64,000 nt of DNA from Candidatus Pseudomonas phytovorans (GTDB lineage: Bacteria > Pseudomonadota > Gammaproteobacteria > Pseudomonadales > Pseudomonadaceae), in assembly GCA_029202525.1 (NCBI GenBank), contig CP119325.1:2268001-2332000 (forward strand), read 5' to 3'. Numbering within the stretch: position 1 is the stretch's first letter; every line of letters begins with the position of its first letter. Below the pieces are notes generated by a model. That model saw only the letters and a program-made list of their open reading frames with translations. It was not told the origin of the DNA and searched no databases. The translations under genes were made by a program, and so were the position numbers. Below, one piece after another: positions 36,482-44,661 of this stretch.

Positions 36482-37407
36482 CAGGCGTTCTCTTTCTTGT
36501 ACGGGTGGGTGGCGTGCCAGTGGCGGGCGATGTCCGCACGACGGGCGAACCAGACCTGGTCATGGCTTTTGGCGTAGTCGACGAAGCGCTTCAGTGCGGC
36601 CAGGCGCGCCGGGCGGCCGACCAGGCGGCAGTGCAGCCCGATGGAGAGCATCTTCGGCGCCTCGGCGCCTTCTTCGTAAAGCACGTCGAAAGCGTCTTTC
36701 AGGTACTGGAAGAACTGCTCACCGCAGTTGAAACCCTGTACCTGGGTGAAGCGCATGTCGTTGGTGTCCAGGGTGTAGGGGATCACCAGGTGCGGCTTGT
36801 CGGTGGTGTTGTTCGGTTCCCAGTAGGGCAGGTCGTCGTCGTAGGTGTCGCTGTCATACAGGAACCCACCTTCTTCCATCACCAGGCGGCGAGTGTTCGG
36901 GCCGGTGCGGCCGGTGTACCAGCCCACTGGGCGTTCGCCGGTGAGCTCGGTGAGGATGCGGATGGCTTCGAGCATATGCTCGCGCTCTTGCGCCTCGTCC
37001 ATGTTCTGGTAGTCGATCCAGCGGTAGCCGTGGCTGCAGATCTCGTGGCCGGCTGCGGCCATGGCGCGGATCACGTCGGGGTGGCGCTGGGCGGCCATGG
37101 CCACGGCGAACACGGTCAGTGGTACGCCGCTGTCCTTGAACAGCTTCAGCAGGCGCCACACACCGGCGCGGCTGCCATACTCGTACAGCGACTCCATGCT
37201 CATGTTGCGCTGGCCCTGCAGCGGCTGGGCAGCGACCATCTCGGACAGGAAGGCTTCGGACTCTTTGTCACCGTGCAGGATGTTGCGTTCGCCACCTTCT
37301 TCGTAATTCAGGACGAAAGACAGCGCGATGCGAGCATTGCCCGGCCATTGCGGGTGAGGAGGGTTGTTGCCGTAACCGATCAGGTCGCGAGGGTAGTCAG
37401 CGCTCAC
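36481..37407 (-). CDS. puuE: allantoinase PuuE (polysaccharide-deacetylase fold)
   Basis: 308 aa from GTG 37407, with GGAAG about 6 nt upstream, matching the known PuuE length; the open frame to 37653 is leader DNA containing an operator. Motifs: SFVLNYEEGGERN (metal/catalytic region), EICSHGYRWIDYQ (metal His) and HCRLVGRPARL near the C-terminus. It hydrolyses allantoin to allantoate and is unrelated to amidohydrolase-type AllB. First gene of puuE-uraD-allA-puuD-permease. A TTGTATACAA palindrome lies 74 nt upstream. Confidence 0.94.
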   Translation of the reverse strand: MSADYPRDLIGYGNNPPHPQWPGNARIALSFVLNYEEGGERNILHGDKESEAFLSEMVAAQPLQGQRNMSMESLYEYGSRAGVWRLLKLFKDSGVPLTVFAVAMAAQRHPDVIRAMAAAGHEICSHGYRWIDYQNMDEAQEREHMLEAIRILTELTGERPVGWYTGRTGPNTRRLVMEEGGFLYDSDTYDDDLPYWEPNNTTDKPHLVIPYTLDTNDMRFTQVQGFNCGEQFFQYLKDAFDVLYEEGAEAPKMLSIGLHCRLVGRPARLAALKRFVDYAKSHDQVWFARRADIARHWHATHPYKKENA

Positions 37408-37481
37408 TGCAGTCTTCCTTCTTGTACGTTGTGCGGGGGTGGGCGGGCCGCGTCGGTATGTCGCACCACCGGATGGGCTGA

Positions 37482-37491
37482 TTGTATACAA
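37482..37491. promoter_or_regulatory. TTGTATACAA operator upstream of puuE
   Basis: Perfect palindrome in the 397-nt divergent puuE-hiuH region, on the puuE side. No gene is supported in 37408-37804; the stretch holds this site, the hiuH-side copy at 37687 and presumed promoters. Confidence 0.6.
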
Positions 37492-37686
37492 CTTCTGAAA
37501 TCTTTTGTAAGCCTGTTTTTCCGCATTTCTTCCCTTTTGTCGCTTCGCAGCGACCTGGAAACACAGTGCAAGAAACCTGCCTGATTGGTCAGCTAATGAC
37601 GTTTGCCTCGTTACGGCGCCTGTATTTGCGACCGATGGGTCGTTTATGGGCAAGAAACGGCGCGTGCGACTGATGGGTTCAAAAAA

Positions 37687-37696
37687 TTGTGTACAA
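37687..37696. promoter_or_regulatory. TTGTGTACAA operator upstream of hiuH
   Basis: Core TTGTGTACAA within the longer palindrome AATTGTGTACAATT (37685-37698), 108 nt before the hiuH ATG. It differs from the puuE copy by one central base, the same variant found near gclR. Confidence 0.6.
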
Positions 37697-37804
37697 TTTC
37701 TCGATGGAATGTCTTAATGACCTCATTCCCGCCTATCGCAGGCCCTGTGTGGGTGCGATGGCTGAGTATTTTTTGCCCACAGATTGAACAAGAGGCGACA
37801 CGCA

Positions 37805-38158
37805 ATGGGACGTTTGACCACACACGTACTGGATGCCGCGCATGGCTGCCCGGGCAGCTCGATCAAGGTCGAGCTGTACCGTGTCGAAGGCCAGCAGCTG
37901 GAGCTGGTGAACACTGCCCTCACCAACAGCGATGGCCGCGTCGATGCGCCGCTGCTGCAGGGTGACGACTACCGCAGTGGCGTTTACCAGCTGCAGTTCA
38001 GCGCCGGCGACTACTACCGCGCTCGTGGCGTGCAACTGCCGGCCCAGGCGTTTCTGGATGTTGTAGTGCTGCGCTTTGGCATCGACGAGCAGCAGGAGCA
38101 CTATCACGTGCCGCTGCTGATCTCGCCGTACAGCTATTCGACCTATCGTGGAAGCTAG
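37805..38158 (+). CDS. hiuH: 5-hydroxyisourate hydrolase
   Basis: 117 aa from ATG 37805 (AAGAGGC upstream); a TTG at 37784 would add seven residues. Transthyretin-like: GRLTTHVLDAAHGCPG at the N-terminus, and the diagnostic C-terminal YRGS. It hydrolyses 5-hydroxyisourate from PuuD to OHCU for UraD. Divergent from the puu operon and followed by a strong terminator. Confidence 0.95.
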   Translation: MGRLTTHVLDAAHGCPGSSIKVELYRVEGQQLELVNTALTNSDGRVDAPLLQGDDYRSGVYQLQFSAGDYYRARGVQLPAQAFLDVVVLRFGIDEQQEHYHVPLLISPYSYSTYRGS

Positions 38159-38191
38159 TTGGTCGCTAGAAGAATCTTCGTAGGTCCTTTG

Positions 38192-38221
38192 GCCCGCTCT
38201 CACACTGGCGGGCTTTTTTTC
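38192..38221 (+). terminator. rho-independent terminator after hiuH
   Basis: Stem GCCCGC (38192-38197) / GCGGGC (38208-38213) followed by at least eight T residues, 33 nt beyond the hiuH stop. Confidence 0.85.
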
Positions 38222-38332
38222 GCCTGCAGTTTTTCACGTGCTTTCAACCAGTCGACTGACATTTTTGTCAGTAGACGTTTAGTAGTGCGTCAGAGATTAT
38301 CAAATGCCACGTTGCACTTGAGGATCGATCCG

Positions 38333-39061
38333 ATGGGCACAAAGAATACTTATTCACCCTACGGTTTTCATCTGTCCATGCAAAGTGTTGTCGGCTTCAA
38401 TGGTGAGCCGCTGGAGCCGCTCACTGGATTTTATCATTTGGGGAATGGCTATCGAGCCTACAATCCCTCTGTGATGCGGTTTAATGGTCCAGACAGCTTA
38501 AGCCCCTTCGCTCAAGGTGGCATGAATGCATACGCTTACTGCCAGGGCGATCCAGTGAATTTCCGTGATCCAAGCGGTCATGTAATAGACAAAATATTGG
38601 CAGGGCTTATTGGTAACCTGACAAAAGCCAGAGCACCGAAGTCCATAGCCCCAGTTGTTAGCGAAAAGCTATATACCAAGAGGCTTGGGTGGCATGGAAC
38701 GGAAGCTTCACATCGAAGCTCGTTGGAGAGGGGTTTGTCACCATCGTTTTCAACGCCTGACGGGTCTGTGCACAGGAAGGCTCAAGGGCCTGGTTTTTAT
38801 TTCGCGACCACCTACGACCATGCCAAGAAGTACGCTGACAAAGCCGCCGGACAGGGCGAAGTCTTTGTCGTACTTCAGAGAGAAGATGTTAGCTTGGTTC
38901 CCAATGTGGGATATAAAAAGGATGACTTTGGTGGGGTGGTGATCAGGCAACCAGCCTTTGAGGCAGTCATGGTGCGACAAGAAACTCCACCAGACGTTGT
39001 GGACGTGACACTTCGTCGGACGCCATATAACCCGAAGAAAAAGCCACCGACTGCGGCCTGA
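38333..39061 (+). CDS. orphan RHS-core protein with ADP-ribosyltransferase-like toxin end
   Basis: 242 aa from ATG 38333 (GAGG about 9 nt upstream). Residues ~10-82 are an RHS-repeat-associated core: GFNGE, YHLGNGYRAYNPSVMRFNGP, SLSPFAQGGMNAYAYC, QGDPVNFRDPSGH. After DPSGH the sequence switches to a lower-GC domain (about 112-242) with WHGTEASHRSSLERGL, GPGFYFATTYDHAKKYAD and QPAFEAVMV. The His121-Tyr156-Glu210 layout resembles PARP/HYD1-type ADP-ribosyltransferases. A full RHS shell and an adjacent immunity gene are both absent. Likely a displaced toxin tip or self-standing effector; RHS core is firm, the ART call moderate. Confidence 0.78.
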   Translation: MGTKNTYSPYGFHLSMQSVVGFNGEPLEPLTGFYHLGNGYRAYNPSVMRFNGPDSLSPFAQGGMNAYAYCQGDPVNFRDPSGHVIDKILAGLIGNLTKARAPKSIAPVVSEKLYTKRLGWHGTEASHRSSLERGLSPSFSTPDGSVHRKAQGPGFYFATTYDHAKKYADKAAGQGEVFVVLQREDVSLVPNVGYKKDDFGGVVIRQPAFEAVMVRQETPPDVVDVTLRRTPYNPKKKPPTAA

Positions 39062-39064
39062 AAA

Positions 39065-39092
39065 GACAAAAGGCGCTGAGGCGCCTTTTGTC
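39065..39092. terminator. bidirectional terminator between RHS gene and purine permease
   Basis: GACAAAAGGCGC (39065-39076), loop TGAG, GCGCCTTTTGTC (39081-39092): a perfect 12-bp stem with A/T tracts on both sides, suited to stopping transcripts from both convergent genes. Confidence 0.88.
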
Positions 39093-39105
39093 GGTGCGGT
39101 CACGG

Positions 39106-40455
39106 TCAGAGGAACACGAACTTGGCAATAAAGATCGCGCACAGCACCCACAGGCTGGCGGAGATTTCCTTGTATTTGCCGGTGCCCGCCTTCAATGCCA
39201 CATAGCTGATGAAGCCCAGGGCAATACCATCAGCCACCGAGAACGTCAGCGGCATCATGATGACCGTGACAATCGCCGGAATGCTGTCGGTGGCTTCGTC
39301 CCAATGGATGTGCGCCATGCTGCCCATCATTAGCATCGCCACATAGATCAGCGCGCCGGCAGTCGCGTAGGCAGGAATCATCCCGGCCAGCGGGGCGAAG
39401 AACATCGCTGCGACGAACAGCAGGCCGACCACCACCGCTGTCAGGCCGGTACGGCCACCTGCAGCAACACCCGCAGCACTTTCTACATAGCTGGTCACAG
39501 GCGGCACGCCGACTACGGCGCCGAACACGCTCGAAGCACTGTCAGCCTTCAATGCCCGCGACAAGTTTTCGATGCGTCCATCCGGCCCCACCAGGTTGGC
39601 CCGCTGCGCCACGCCCATTAACGTGCCGGCGGTGTCGAACATGTGCACGAACAAAAACGCCAGCACCACGCTGATCATGCTGACGTTGAATACCCCGGCC
39701 ACATCCATGGCCATCCAGGTCGGTGCCAGGCTTGGCGGCATCGACATCACCCCGCCAAACTTGACCAGGCCCAGACCCCAACCTGCGAGGGTGACACCGA
39801 TGATGCTGATCAGGATCGCGCCAAATACCCGCTTGTAGCTGAGGATGGCGATCAGCAGGAAGCACACCGCCGCCAGCAGTGGCCCCGGCTCATGCAGCGA
39901 GCCCAGCTTGATCAGGGTGGCGGGGCTGTCGACGATGATGCCTGCCGTCTTCAGGCCGATCAGCCCGAGAAACAATCCGACGCCGGCCCCCATGGCATGG
40001 CGCAGGCTGACCGGGATGCTGTTGAGCAACCATTCGCGCACTTTCGACAAGGTCAGGAACATGAACAGCACGCCCGAGACGAACACCGCCCCCAGCGCCG
40101 TTTCCCAGTTGTAGCCCATGGTGCCGACCACGGTGTAGGTGAAGAACGCGTTAAGCCCCATGCCCGGTGCCAGGCCCACCGGCCAGTTGGCGTAAAGGCC
40201 CATCAGCAGGCAGCCCAGCGCGGCGGCAATGCAGGTGGCGACAAAGGCGGCACCATGGTCGATGCCGGCGTCGGCCATGATGTTGGGGTTGACGAAGATG
40301 ATGTAGGCCATGGTGATGAAGGTGGTCACCCCGGCGATCATTTCGGTTTTGACGGTGCTGCCGTGTTGCTTGAGTTTGAAAATCCGCTCCAGCCAGCTCG
40401 TTTCGAGCGGTGGGGCGAGATCCAGCGTAGGGGCTTCGGATTTGCGGCTTTCCAC
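39106..40455 (-). CDS. NCS2 family purine permease (AzgA/GhxP-like: adenine, guanine, hypoxanthine)
   Basis: 449 aa. It begins SWLERIFKLKQHGSTVKTEMIAGVTTFITMAYIIFVNP, the characteristic AzgA-branch N-terminus. PGMGLNAFFTYTVVG, the acidic-residue helix FLFVHMFDTAGTLMGVA and PPVTSYVESAAGVAAGGRTG follow. It imports purine bases with protons and would supply guanine or hypoxanthine to GuaD and Xdh. The promoter carries both a GclR-type palindrome (40596) and a TTGACTCATGGGTCAA palindrome (40556), suggesting two regulators. Confidence 0.9.
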   Translation of the reverse strand: MESRKSEAPTLDLAPPLETSWLERIFKLKQHGSTVKTEMIAGVTTFITMAYIIFVNPNIMADAGIDHGAAFVATCIAAALGCLLMGLYANWPVGLAPGMGLNAFFTYTVVGTMGYNWETALGAVFVSGVLFMFLTLSKVREWLLNSIPVSLRHAMGAGVGLFLGLIGLKTAGIIVDSPATLIKLGSLHEPGPLLAAVCFLLIAILSYKRVFGAILISIIGVTLAGWGLGLVKFGGVMSMPPSLAPTWMAMDVAGVFNVSMISVVLAFLFVHMFDTAGTLMGVAQRANLVGPDGRIENLSRALKADSASSVFGAVVGVPPVTSYVESAAGVAAGGRTGLTAVVVGLLFVAAMFFAPLAGMIPAYATAGALIYVAMLMMGSMAHIHWDEATDSIPAIVTVIMMPLTFSVADGIALGFISYVALKAGTGKYKEISASLWVLCAIFIAKFVFL

Positions 40456-40555
40456 AGCGGGTACTCCTCAAGTCTTTCTTGTTGTTATGGAGCCAGTTTT
40501 CCTGCGCAACGCACTTGGCGGCTCCGTGAGGGAAGGCAGACGCCTGACCGTTTTG

Positions 40556-40571
40556 TTGACTCATGGGTCAA
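40556..40571. promoter_or_regulatory. TTGACTCATGGGTCAA palindrome upstream of the purine permease
   Basis: 16-bp near-perfect palindrome (one mismatched pair) 100 nt before the permease start. A close relative, CTGACTCAAAGGTCAA, lies upstream of xdhA at 48584, both followed by GAA. Candidate operator for a regulator shared by purine uptake and xanthine oxidation. Confidence 0.55.
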
Positions 40572-40595
40572 GAAGTCGCTCGGTGGATTATGCTT

Positions 40596-40605
40596 TTGTG
40601 TACAA
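40596..40605. promoter_or_regulatory. TTGTGTACAA operator between purine permease and gclR
   Basis: Perfect match to the TTGTRTACAA family seen near gcl and puu genes, 140 nt from the permease start and 134 nt from the gclR start; it could serve either promoter. Confidence 0.6.
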
Positions 40606-40694
40606 AGAATGCAAATAATGTTTTATGTTTTGTGTGCGCAATGCGTCGTACAACGGCTATATAGGTAAAACGTACCCTGCTCAATCGCCTCAGC

Positions 40695-40704
40695 CTGTGT
40701 ACAA
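40695..40704. promoter_or_regulatory. CTGTGTACAA operator upstream of gclR
   Basis: One-mismatch copy ending 35 nt before the gclR ATG, a position suited to autoregulation. Its overlap with the upstream in-frame ATG at 40704 argues that translation begins at 40740 instead. Confidence 0.55.
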
Positions 40705-40739
40705 TGGCGCCATACTTTCTCTTCGTGCTTCGAGAGCCC

Positions 40740-41495
40740 ATGAACGAACAGCTGCAACCTCTGAAGAAACCTGCACGTGTCGGCAAGGCCGGCCGCAGCG
40801 GTACCCAGGACGACATCGTCTACGCGCACATTTTCGAGGCCATCCTCGAGCAGCGCCTGGCGCCGGGCACCAAGTTGAGCGAGGAAGCGCTGGGCGAAAT
40901 CTTCGGCGTCAGCCGCACCATCATCCGCCGCGCCCTGTCGCGCCTTGCCCACGAAAGTGTGGTGCTGCTGCGGCCGAACCGCGGTGCGGTAGTGGCCAGC
41001 CCGACGGTTGAAGAGGCTCGCCAGGTGTTCTTCTCGCGGCGCATGGTGGAGCGGGCGATTACCGAACTGGCGGTGCAGCACGCCACTCTGGATCAGCTCA
41101 ACGAACTGCGGCAGATGGTGCGTGAGGAGCGCGACAGCTTCTCGCGTGGCGACCGTGGCGCGGGCATTCGCCTTTCCGGCGAGTTCCACCTCAAGCTGGC
41201 TGAAGCCGCGGGCAATGCGCCGCTGGTCAGCTTCCAGCGCAGCCTGGTGTCGCAAACCTCGCTGATCATTGCCCAGTACGAAACCGGCACCCGCTCGCAC
41301 TGCTCGTATGACGAGCACATGCAGCTGATCGATGCCATCGAGGCGCGTGATGCCGAGCAGGCGGTAAGCCTGATGATGCACCACATGGACCACATCGACA
41401 GCAAGCTGAACCTGGACGAGGAAAGCGCCTCGGACGATCTGCATGCGGTGTTCTCGCATTTGCTGAAAAAGCCAAAGGCTTCCGCCAAGGGCTGA
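40740..41495 (+). CDS. gclR: GntR/FadR (FCD) repressor of the glyoxylate carboligase operon
   Basis: 251 aa from ATG 40740; ATG 40704 would place an operator inside the gene. The N-terminal winged HTH has ILEQRLAPGTKLSEEALGEIFGVSRTIIRRALSRLAHE (from about residue 38). The C-terminal FCD domain shows the metal-binding residues in AGIRLSGEFHLKLAE and HMQLIDAIEARDAEQAVSLMMHHMDHI. In P. putida KT2440 the GntR protein in this position, GclR, represses gcl, and its loss permits growth on ethylene glycol. Assignment here rests on family plus gene neighbourhood. It probably senses a purine-derived or glyoxylate-type metabolite. Confidence 0.88.
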   Translation: MNEQLQPLKKPARVGKAGRSGTQDDIVYAHIFEAILEQRLAPGTKLSEEALGEIFGVSRTIIRRALSRLAHESVVLLRPNRGAVVASPTVEEARQVFFSRRMVERAITELAVQHATLDQLNELRQMVREERDSFSRGDRGAGIRLSGEFHLKLAEAAGNAPLVSFQRSLVSQTSLIIAQYETGTRSHCSYDEHMQLIDAIEARDAEQAVSLMMHHMDHIDSKLNLDEESASDDLHAVFSHLLKKPKASAKG

Positions 41496-41644
41496 TCGTT
41501 TGCCTGGGTGATCCAAGGGGCCGCTTTGCGGCCCCAGTCATTTCTGGCCGATAGCCAAAGGTCTGCTAAATTCTTGTGAGCAAACCTTCATCAAGCAGTT
41601 GGGCTTGCGCATTCGTTGCGTTCAACTTCTTGAGGAATGGGTTT

Positions 41645-42343
41645 ATGAGCATGTCCCTCGGTAAACGCATGGGTGCCGAACTGATCGGCACCTTCTGGCT
41701 GGTTCTTGGCGGCTGTGGCAGTGCGGTACTCGCAGCCAGTTCACCGCTTGGTATCGGCGTTCTCGGCGTCGCTTTCGCCTTCGGCCTCACCGTGCTGACC
41801 ATGGCTTTTGCCATCGGCCATATCTCTGGCTGTCATCTAAATCCCGCTGTCTCATTCGGGCTGGTGGTGGGCGGGCGCTTCCCTGCCAAAGAGTTGCTGC
41901 CCTATGTGATCGCGCAAGTGATTGGCGCCATCCTGGCGGCAGGCGTGATCTATCTCATCGCCAGCGGCAAGGCCGGTTTCGAGCTGTCTTCGGGATTGGC
42001 TTCCAATGGCTACGCCGACCATTCCCCCGGCGGTTACACGCTGGGGGCGGGTTTCATCAGTGAGGTGGTGATGACGGCGATGTTCCTGGTAGTGATCATG
42101 GGCGCGACCGATTCGCGCGCGCCGGCAGGTTTCGCGCCAATCGCCATCGGCCTGGCCCTGACCCTGATCCACCTGATCTCCATTCCGGTGACCAATACCT
42201 CGGTCAACCCCGCGCGTAGCACGGGGCCGGCGTTGTTCGTCGGTGGCTGGGCAATACAGCAACTGTGGCTGTTCTGGGTGGCGCCGCTGATCGGTGCTGC
42301 AATCGGCGGCGCGCTGTACCGGGGCCTTGCCAAAGAACCTTAG
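41645..42343 (+). CDS. aqpZ: aquaporin Z
   Basis: 232 aa from ATG 41645 (GAGGA about 9 nt upstream); the longer frame adds a non-family leader. Six membrane helices and both channel motifs, GCHLNPAVSFG and TSVNPARSTGPALF, with AqpZ-type spacing. Narrow-pore water channel of the inner membrane rather than a glycerol facilitator (inferred from overall AqpZ similarity). Its stop overlaps the convergent guaD stop by 3 nt. Confidence 0.93.
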   Translation: MSMSLGKRMGAELIGTFWLVLGGCGSAVLAASSPLGIGVLGVAFAFGLTVLTMAFAIGHISGCHLNPAVSFGLVVGGRFPAKELLPYVIAQVIGAILAAGVIYLIASGKAGFELSSGLASNGYADHSPGGYTLGAGFISEVVMTAMFLVVIMGATDSRAPAGFAPIAIGLALTLIHLISIPVTNTSVNPARSTGPALFVGGWAIQQLWLFWVAPLIGAAIGGALYRGLAKEP

Positions 42344-43644
42344 CGCTGGTGCACGCAACGCCCGGCAGCGTAGGTTTCACGCACGGTGCGGTCGTCGCCC
42401 AGGGTGGTGAGCACGAACAAGGTTTCTTCGATGCTGTTGGACTGCTGAATACGGTAGTCCAGCAGTGGCGTGGCCTTGTAGTCCAACACCACGAAGTCGG
42501 CATCGTTGCCGGGGCGCAGGCTGCCGATGCGGTCGTCCAGGCGCAGCGCGCGAGCGCCGCCGAGGGTGGCCAGGTACAGTGACTTGTACGGGTGCAGGCG
42601 CGCGCCTTGCAGCTGCATGACCTTGTACGCCTCGTTCAAGGTGTTGAGCAGCGAGAAGCTGGTGCCGGCGCCCACATCGGTGCCCAAGCCTACGTTGACC
42701 TTGAAGCGCTCAGCCTGTGGCAGGTTGAACAGGCCGCTGCCTAGGAACAGGTTGGAGGTGGGGCAGAAGGCCACGGCCGAGCCGGTTTCGGCCAGGCGCT
42801 GGCATTCGTCGTCGCACAGGTGTACGCCGTGGGCGAACACCGAGCGCTCGCCCAGCAGCTCGAAGTGGTCGTACACGTCCAGGTAGCCCTTTTGCTCTGG
42901 GAACAGCGACTTTACCCAGTCAATTTCCTTGAGGTTTTCCGACAGGTGCGTGTGCATGTACACACCTGGGTGCTCCTTGAGCAATTGGCCAGCTAGGGTC
43001 AGCTGTTCAGGCGTGCTGGTCGGGGCGAAGCGCGGGGTAACTGCATAGTGCAGGCGGCCCTTGCCATGCCAGCGCTCGATCAGCGCCTTGCTTTCGGCAT
43101 AGCCGGACTCGGCTGTGTCGGTCAGGTAGTCCGGTGCATTGCGGTCCATCATCACCTTGCCCGCGATCAGGCGAAGGTCCAGGCGCTCTGCCTCTTCAAA
43201 CAGGGCGTTGACCGATTCCGGGTGCACGCTGCCGAATACCAGCGCGGTGGTGGTGCCGTTGCGCAGCAGTTCCTTGAGGAAGATCTTCGCCACCTGGTCG
43301 GCATGGTCTTTGTTGGCAAACTGCTTTTCACACGGGAAGGTGTAGGTGTTCAGCCAGTCCAGTAGTTGCTCGCCGTAGGAGCCGATCATGCCGGTCTGCG
43401 GGAAATGGATGTGGGTATCGATAAAGCCCGGGGTAATCAGCGCGTCCTGGTAGTGCTCCACCGGGATGCCGGCGTCCAGCGTCGGCAACAGCTCGCTGGC
43501 GTGGCCAACGGCACTGATGCGGCCATCGTCGACCACCAGCAGGCCGTCTTCGAAGTACTCATGGGAAGCCTCCAGGCCCACCTCGGCCGGGTCGGCGATG
43601 CTGTGCAAGATGGCGGCACGGTAGGCTTTGCGGGTAACGGTCAT
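42340..43644 (-). CDS. guaD: guanine deaminase
   Basis: 434 aa from ATG 43644. Amidohydrolase fold with zinc ligands in ITPGFIDTHIHFPQTGMIGSYG (about 75) and GVYMHTHLSEN, plus GTDVGAGTSFSLL. It converts guanine to xanthine, the XdhAB substrate. It is the last gene of xdhA-xdhB-xdhC-guaD, 10 nt after xdhC. The upstream extension to 43710 overlaps xdhC and is not used. Confidence 0.95.
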   Translation of the reverse strand: MTVTRKAYRAAILHSIADPAEVGLEASHEYFEDGLLVVDDGRISAVGHASELLPTLDAGIPVEHYQDALITPGFIDTHIHFPQTGMIGSYGEQLLDWLNTYTFPCEKQFANKDHADQVAKIFLKELLRNGTTTALVFGSVHPESVNALFEEAERLDLRLIAGKVMMDRNAPDYLTDTAESGYAESKALIERWHGKGRLHYAVTPRFAPTSTPEQLTLAGQLLKEHPGVYMHTHLSENLKEIDWVKSLFPEQKGYLDVYDHFELLGERSVFAHGVHLCDDECQRLAETGSAVAFCPTSNLFLGSGLFNLPQAERFKVNVGLGTDVGAGTSFSLLNTLNEAYKVMQLQGARLHPYKSLYLATLGGARALRLDDRIGSLRPGNDADFVVLDYKATPLLDYRIQQSNSIEETLFVLTTLGDDRTVRETYAAGRCVHQR

Positions 43645-43654
43645 AACACACTCG

Positions 43655-44500
43655 TCAAATGGCTTGGCTGCGCCGGGAGGGCGGCAGCAATTGGGCAATG
43701 GGGCCGGCATTGGCGGCAGCGTCGTGCTGGCCGAAGCAGGCGTTGTAGGTGGCGATGATTTCGCCGGCGATGGACACGGCGATTTCGATGGGCAGCTTGC
43801 CTTTTACCTCTGGCAGGCCCATGGGGCAGCGCATGCGCGCCAGCACGGCATCGTCGTAGCCGCGCTCGCGCAGGCGATGCTCGAACTTGACCCGCTTGGT
43901 CTTCGAGCCGATCAGGCCGAACCAGGTGAAGTCGTTGCGCTTGAGAATGGCGGCGGTCAGCTCCAGGTCGAGCTGGTGGTTGTGGGTCATGACGATGCAG
44001 TAGCAGCCTGGCGGCAGGTCTGCGACTTCGTCGACCGGCTCCTCACTGACGACCTTGGTCACCCCGTTGGGGATGAGTTCGGGGAATTCCTGTTCACGCG
44101 AGTCGATCCAGCGCACCCGGCAGGGCAGCGCGGCGAGCAAGGGTACCAGAGCCCGGCCGACATGGCCCGCGCCGAACACGGCGATCTGCGCCTGTACGGC
44201 GGCCATTGGCTCGAATAGCAGCACGGTGACGCCACCGCAGCATTGGCCAAGGCTGGCGCCGAGGCTGAAGCGCTCCAGGTGCGGGGTGGTGCGTTGCTCT
44301 TCAAGCATTTGCCGGGCGATGTGCAGGGCCTTGTATTCCAGGTGGCCACCGCCGATGGTGTCGAACAGGGCGCTGGCGCTTATCACCATCTTCGAGCCGG
44401 CATTGCGCGGGGTCGAGCCGCGCTCCTCGATGATGGTCACCAGCACGCAGGCTTCGCCACGGGACTGGTGGTCGGCGAGGGCGTTGATCCATTGGTGCAT
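43655..44500 (-). CDS. xdhC: xanthine dehydrogenase accessory protein XdhC
   Basis: 281 aa from ATG 44500, with GAGAGG 8 nt upstream. XdhC/CoxI features: VTIIEERGSTPRNAGSKMVI at the N-terminus, FDTIGGGHLEYKAL, the Rossmann motif IAVFGAGHVGRAL (about 106), and ARMRCPMGLPEVKGKLPIEIAVSIAGEI at the C-terminus. It binds molybdenum cofactor, helps sulfurate it and inserts it into XdhB. A REP block separates it from xdhB. Confidence 0.94.
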   Translation of the reverse strand: MHQWINALADHQSRGEACVLVTIIEERGSTPRNAGSKMVISASALFDTIGGGHLEYKALHIARQMLEEQRTTPHLERFSLGASLGQCCGGVTVLLFEPMAAVQAQIAVFGAGHVGRALVPLLAALPCRVRWIDSREQEFPELIPNGVTKVVSEEPVDEVADLPPGCYCIVMTHNHQLDLELTAAILKRNDFTWFGLIGSKTKRVKFEHRLRERGYDDAVLARMRCPMGLPEVKGKLPIEIAVSIAGEIIATYNACFGQHDAAANAGPIAQLLPPSRRSQAI

Positions 44501-44530
44501 GATTGAACCTCTCTCAACAGCGCCGCGGTT

Positions 44531-44649
44531 CCTGTAGGAGCGGCCTTGTGTCGCGATAGGGCTGCGTAGCAGCCCCAGAAATCTTCGTTGTGGCACAGAT
44601 CCTGGGGCCGCTTCGCGACTCTATCGCGACGCAAGGCCGCTCCTACAGG
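44531..44649. repeat. long imperfect inverted repeat between xdhB and xdhC
   Basis: Arms 44531-44576 and 44603-44649 carry CCTGTAGGAGCGGCCTTG and its inverse plus an inner GGGGCTGC-type segment. This is a variant of the local REP family inside the operon and may separate expression of the catalytic subunits from xdhC-guaD. Confidence 0.8.
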
Positions 44650-44661
44650 GGCCATGCGTGG

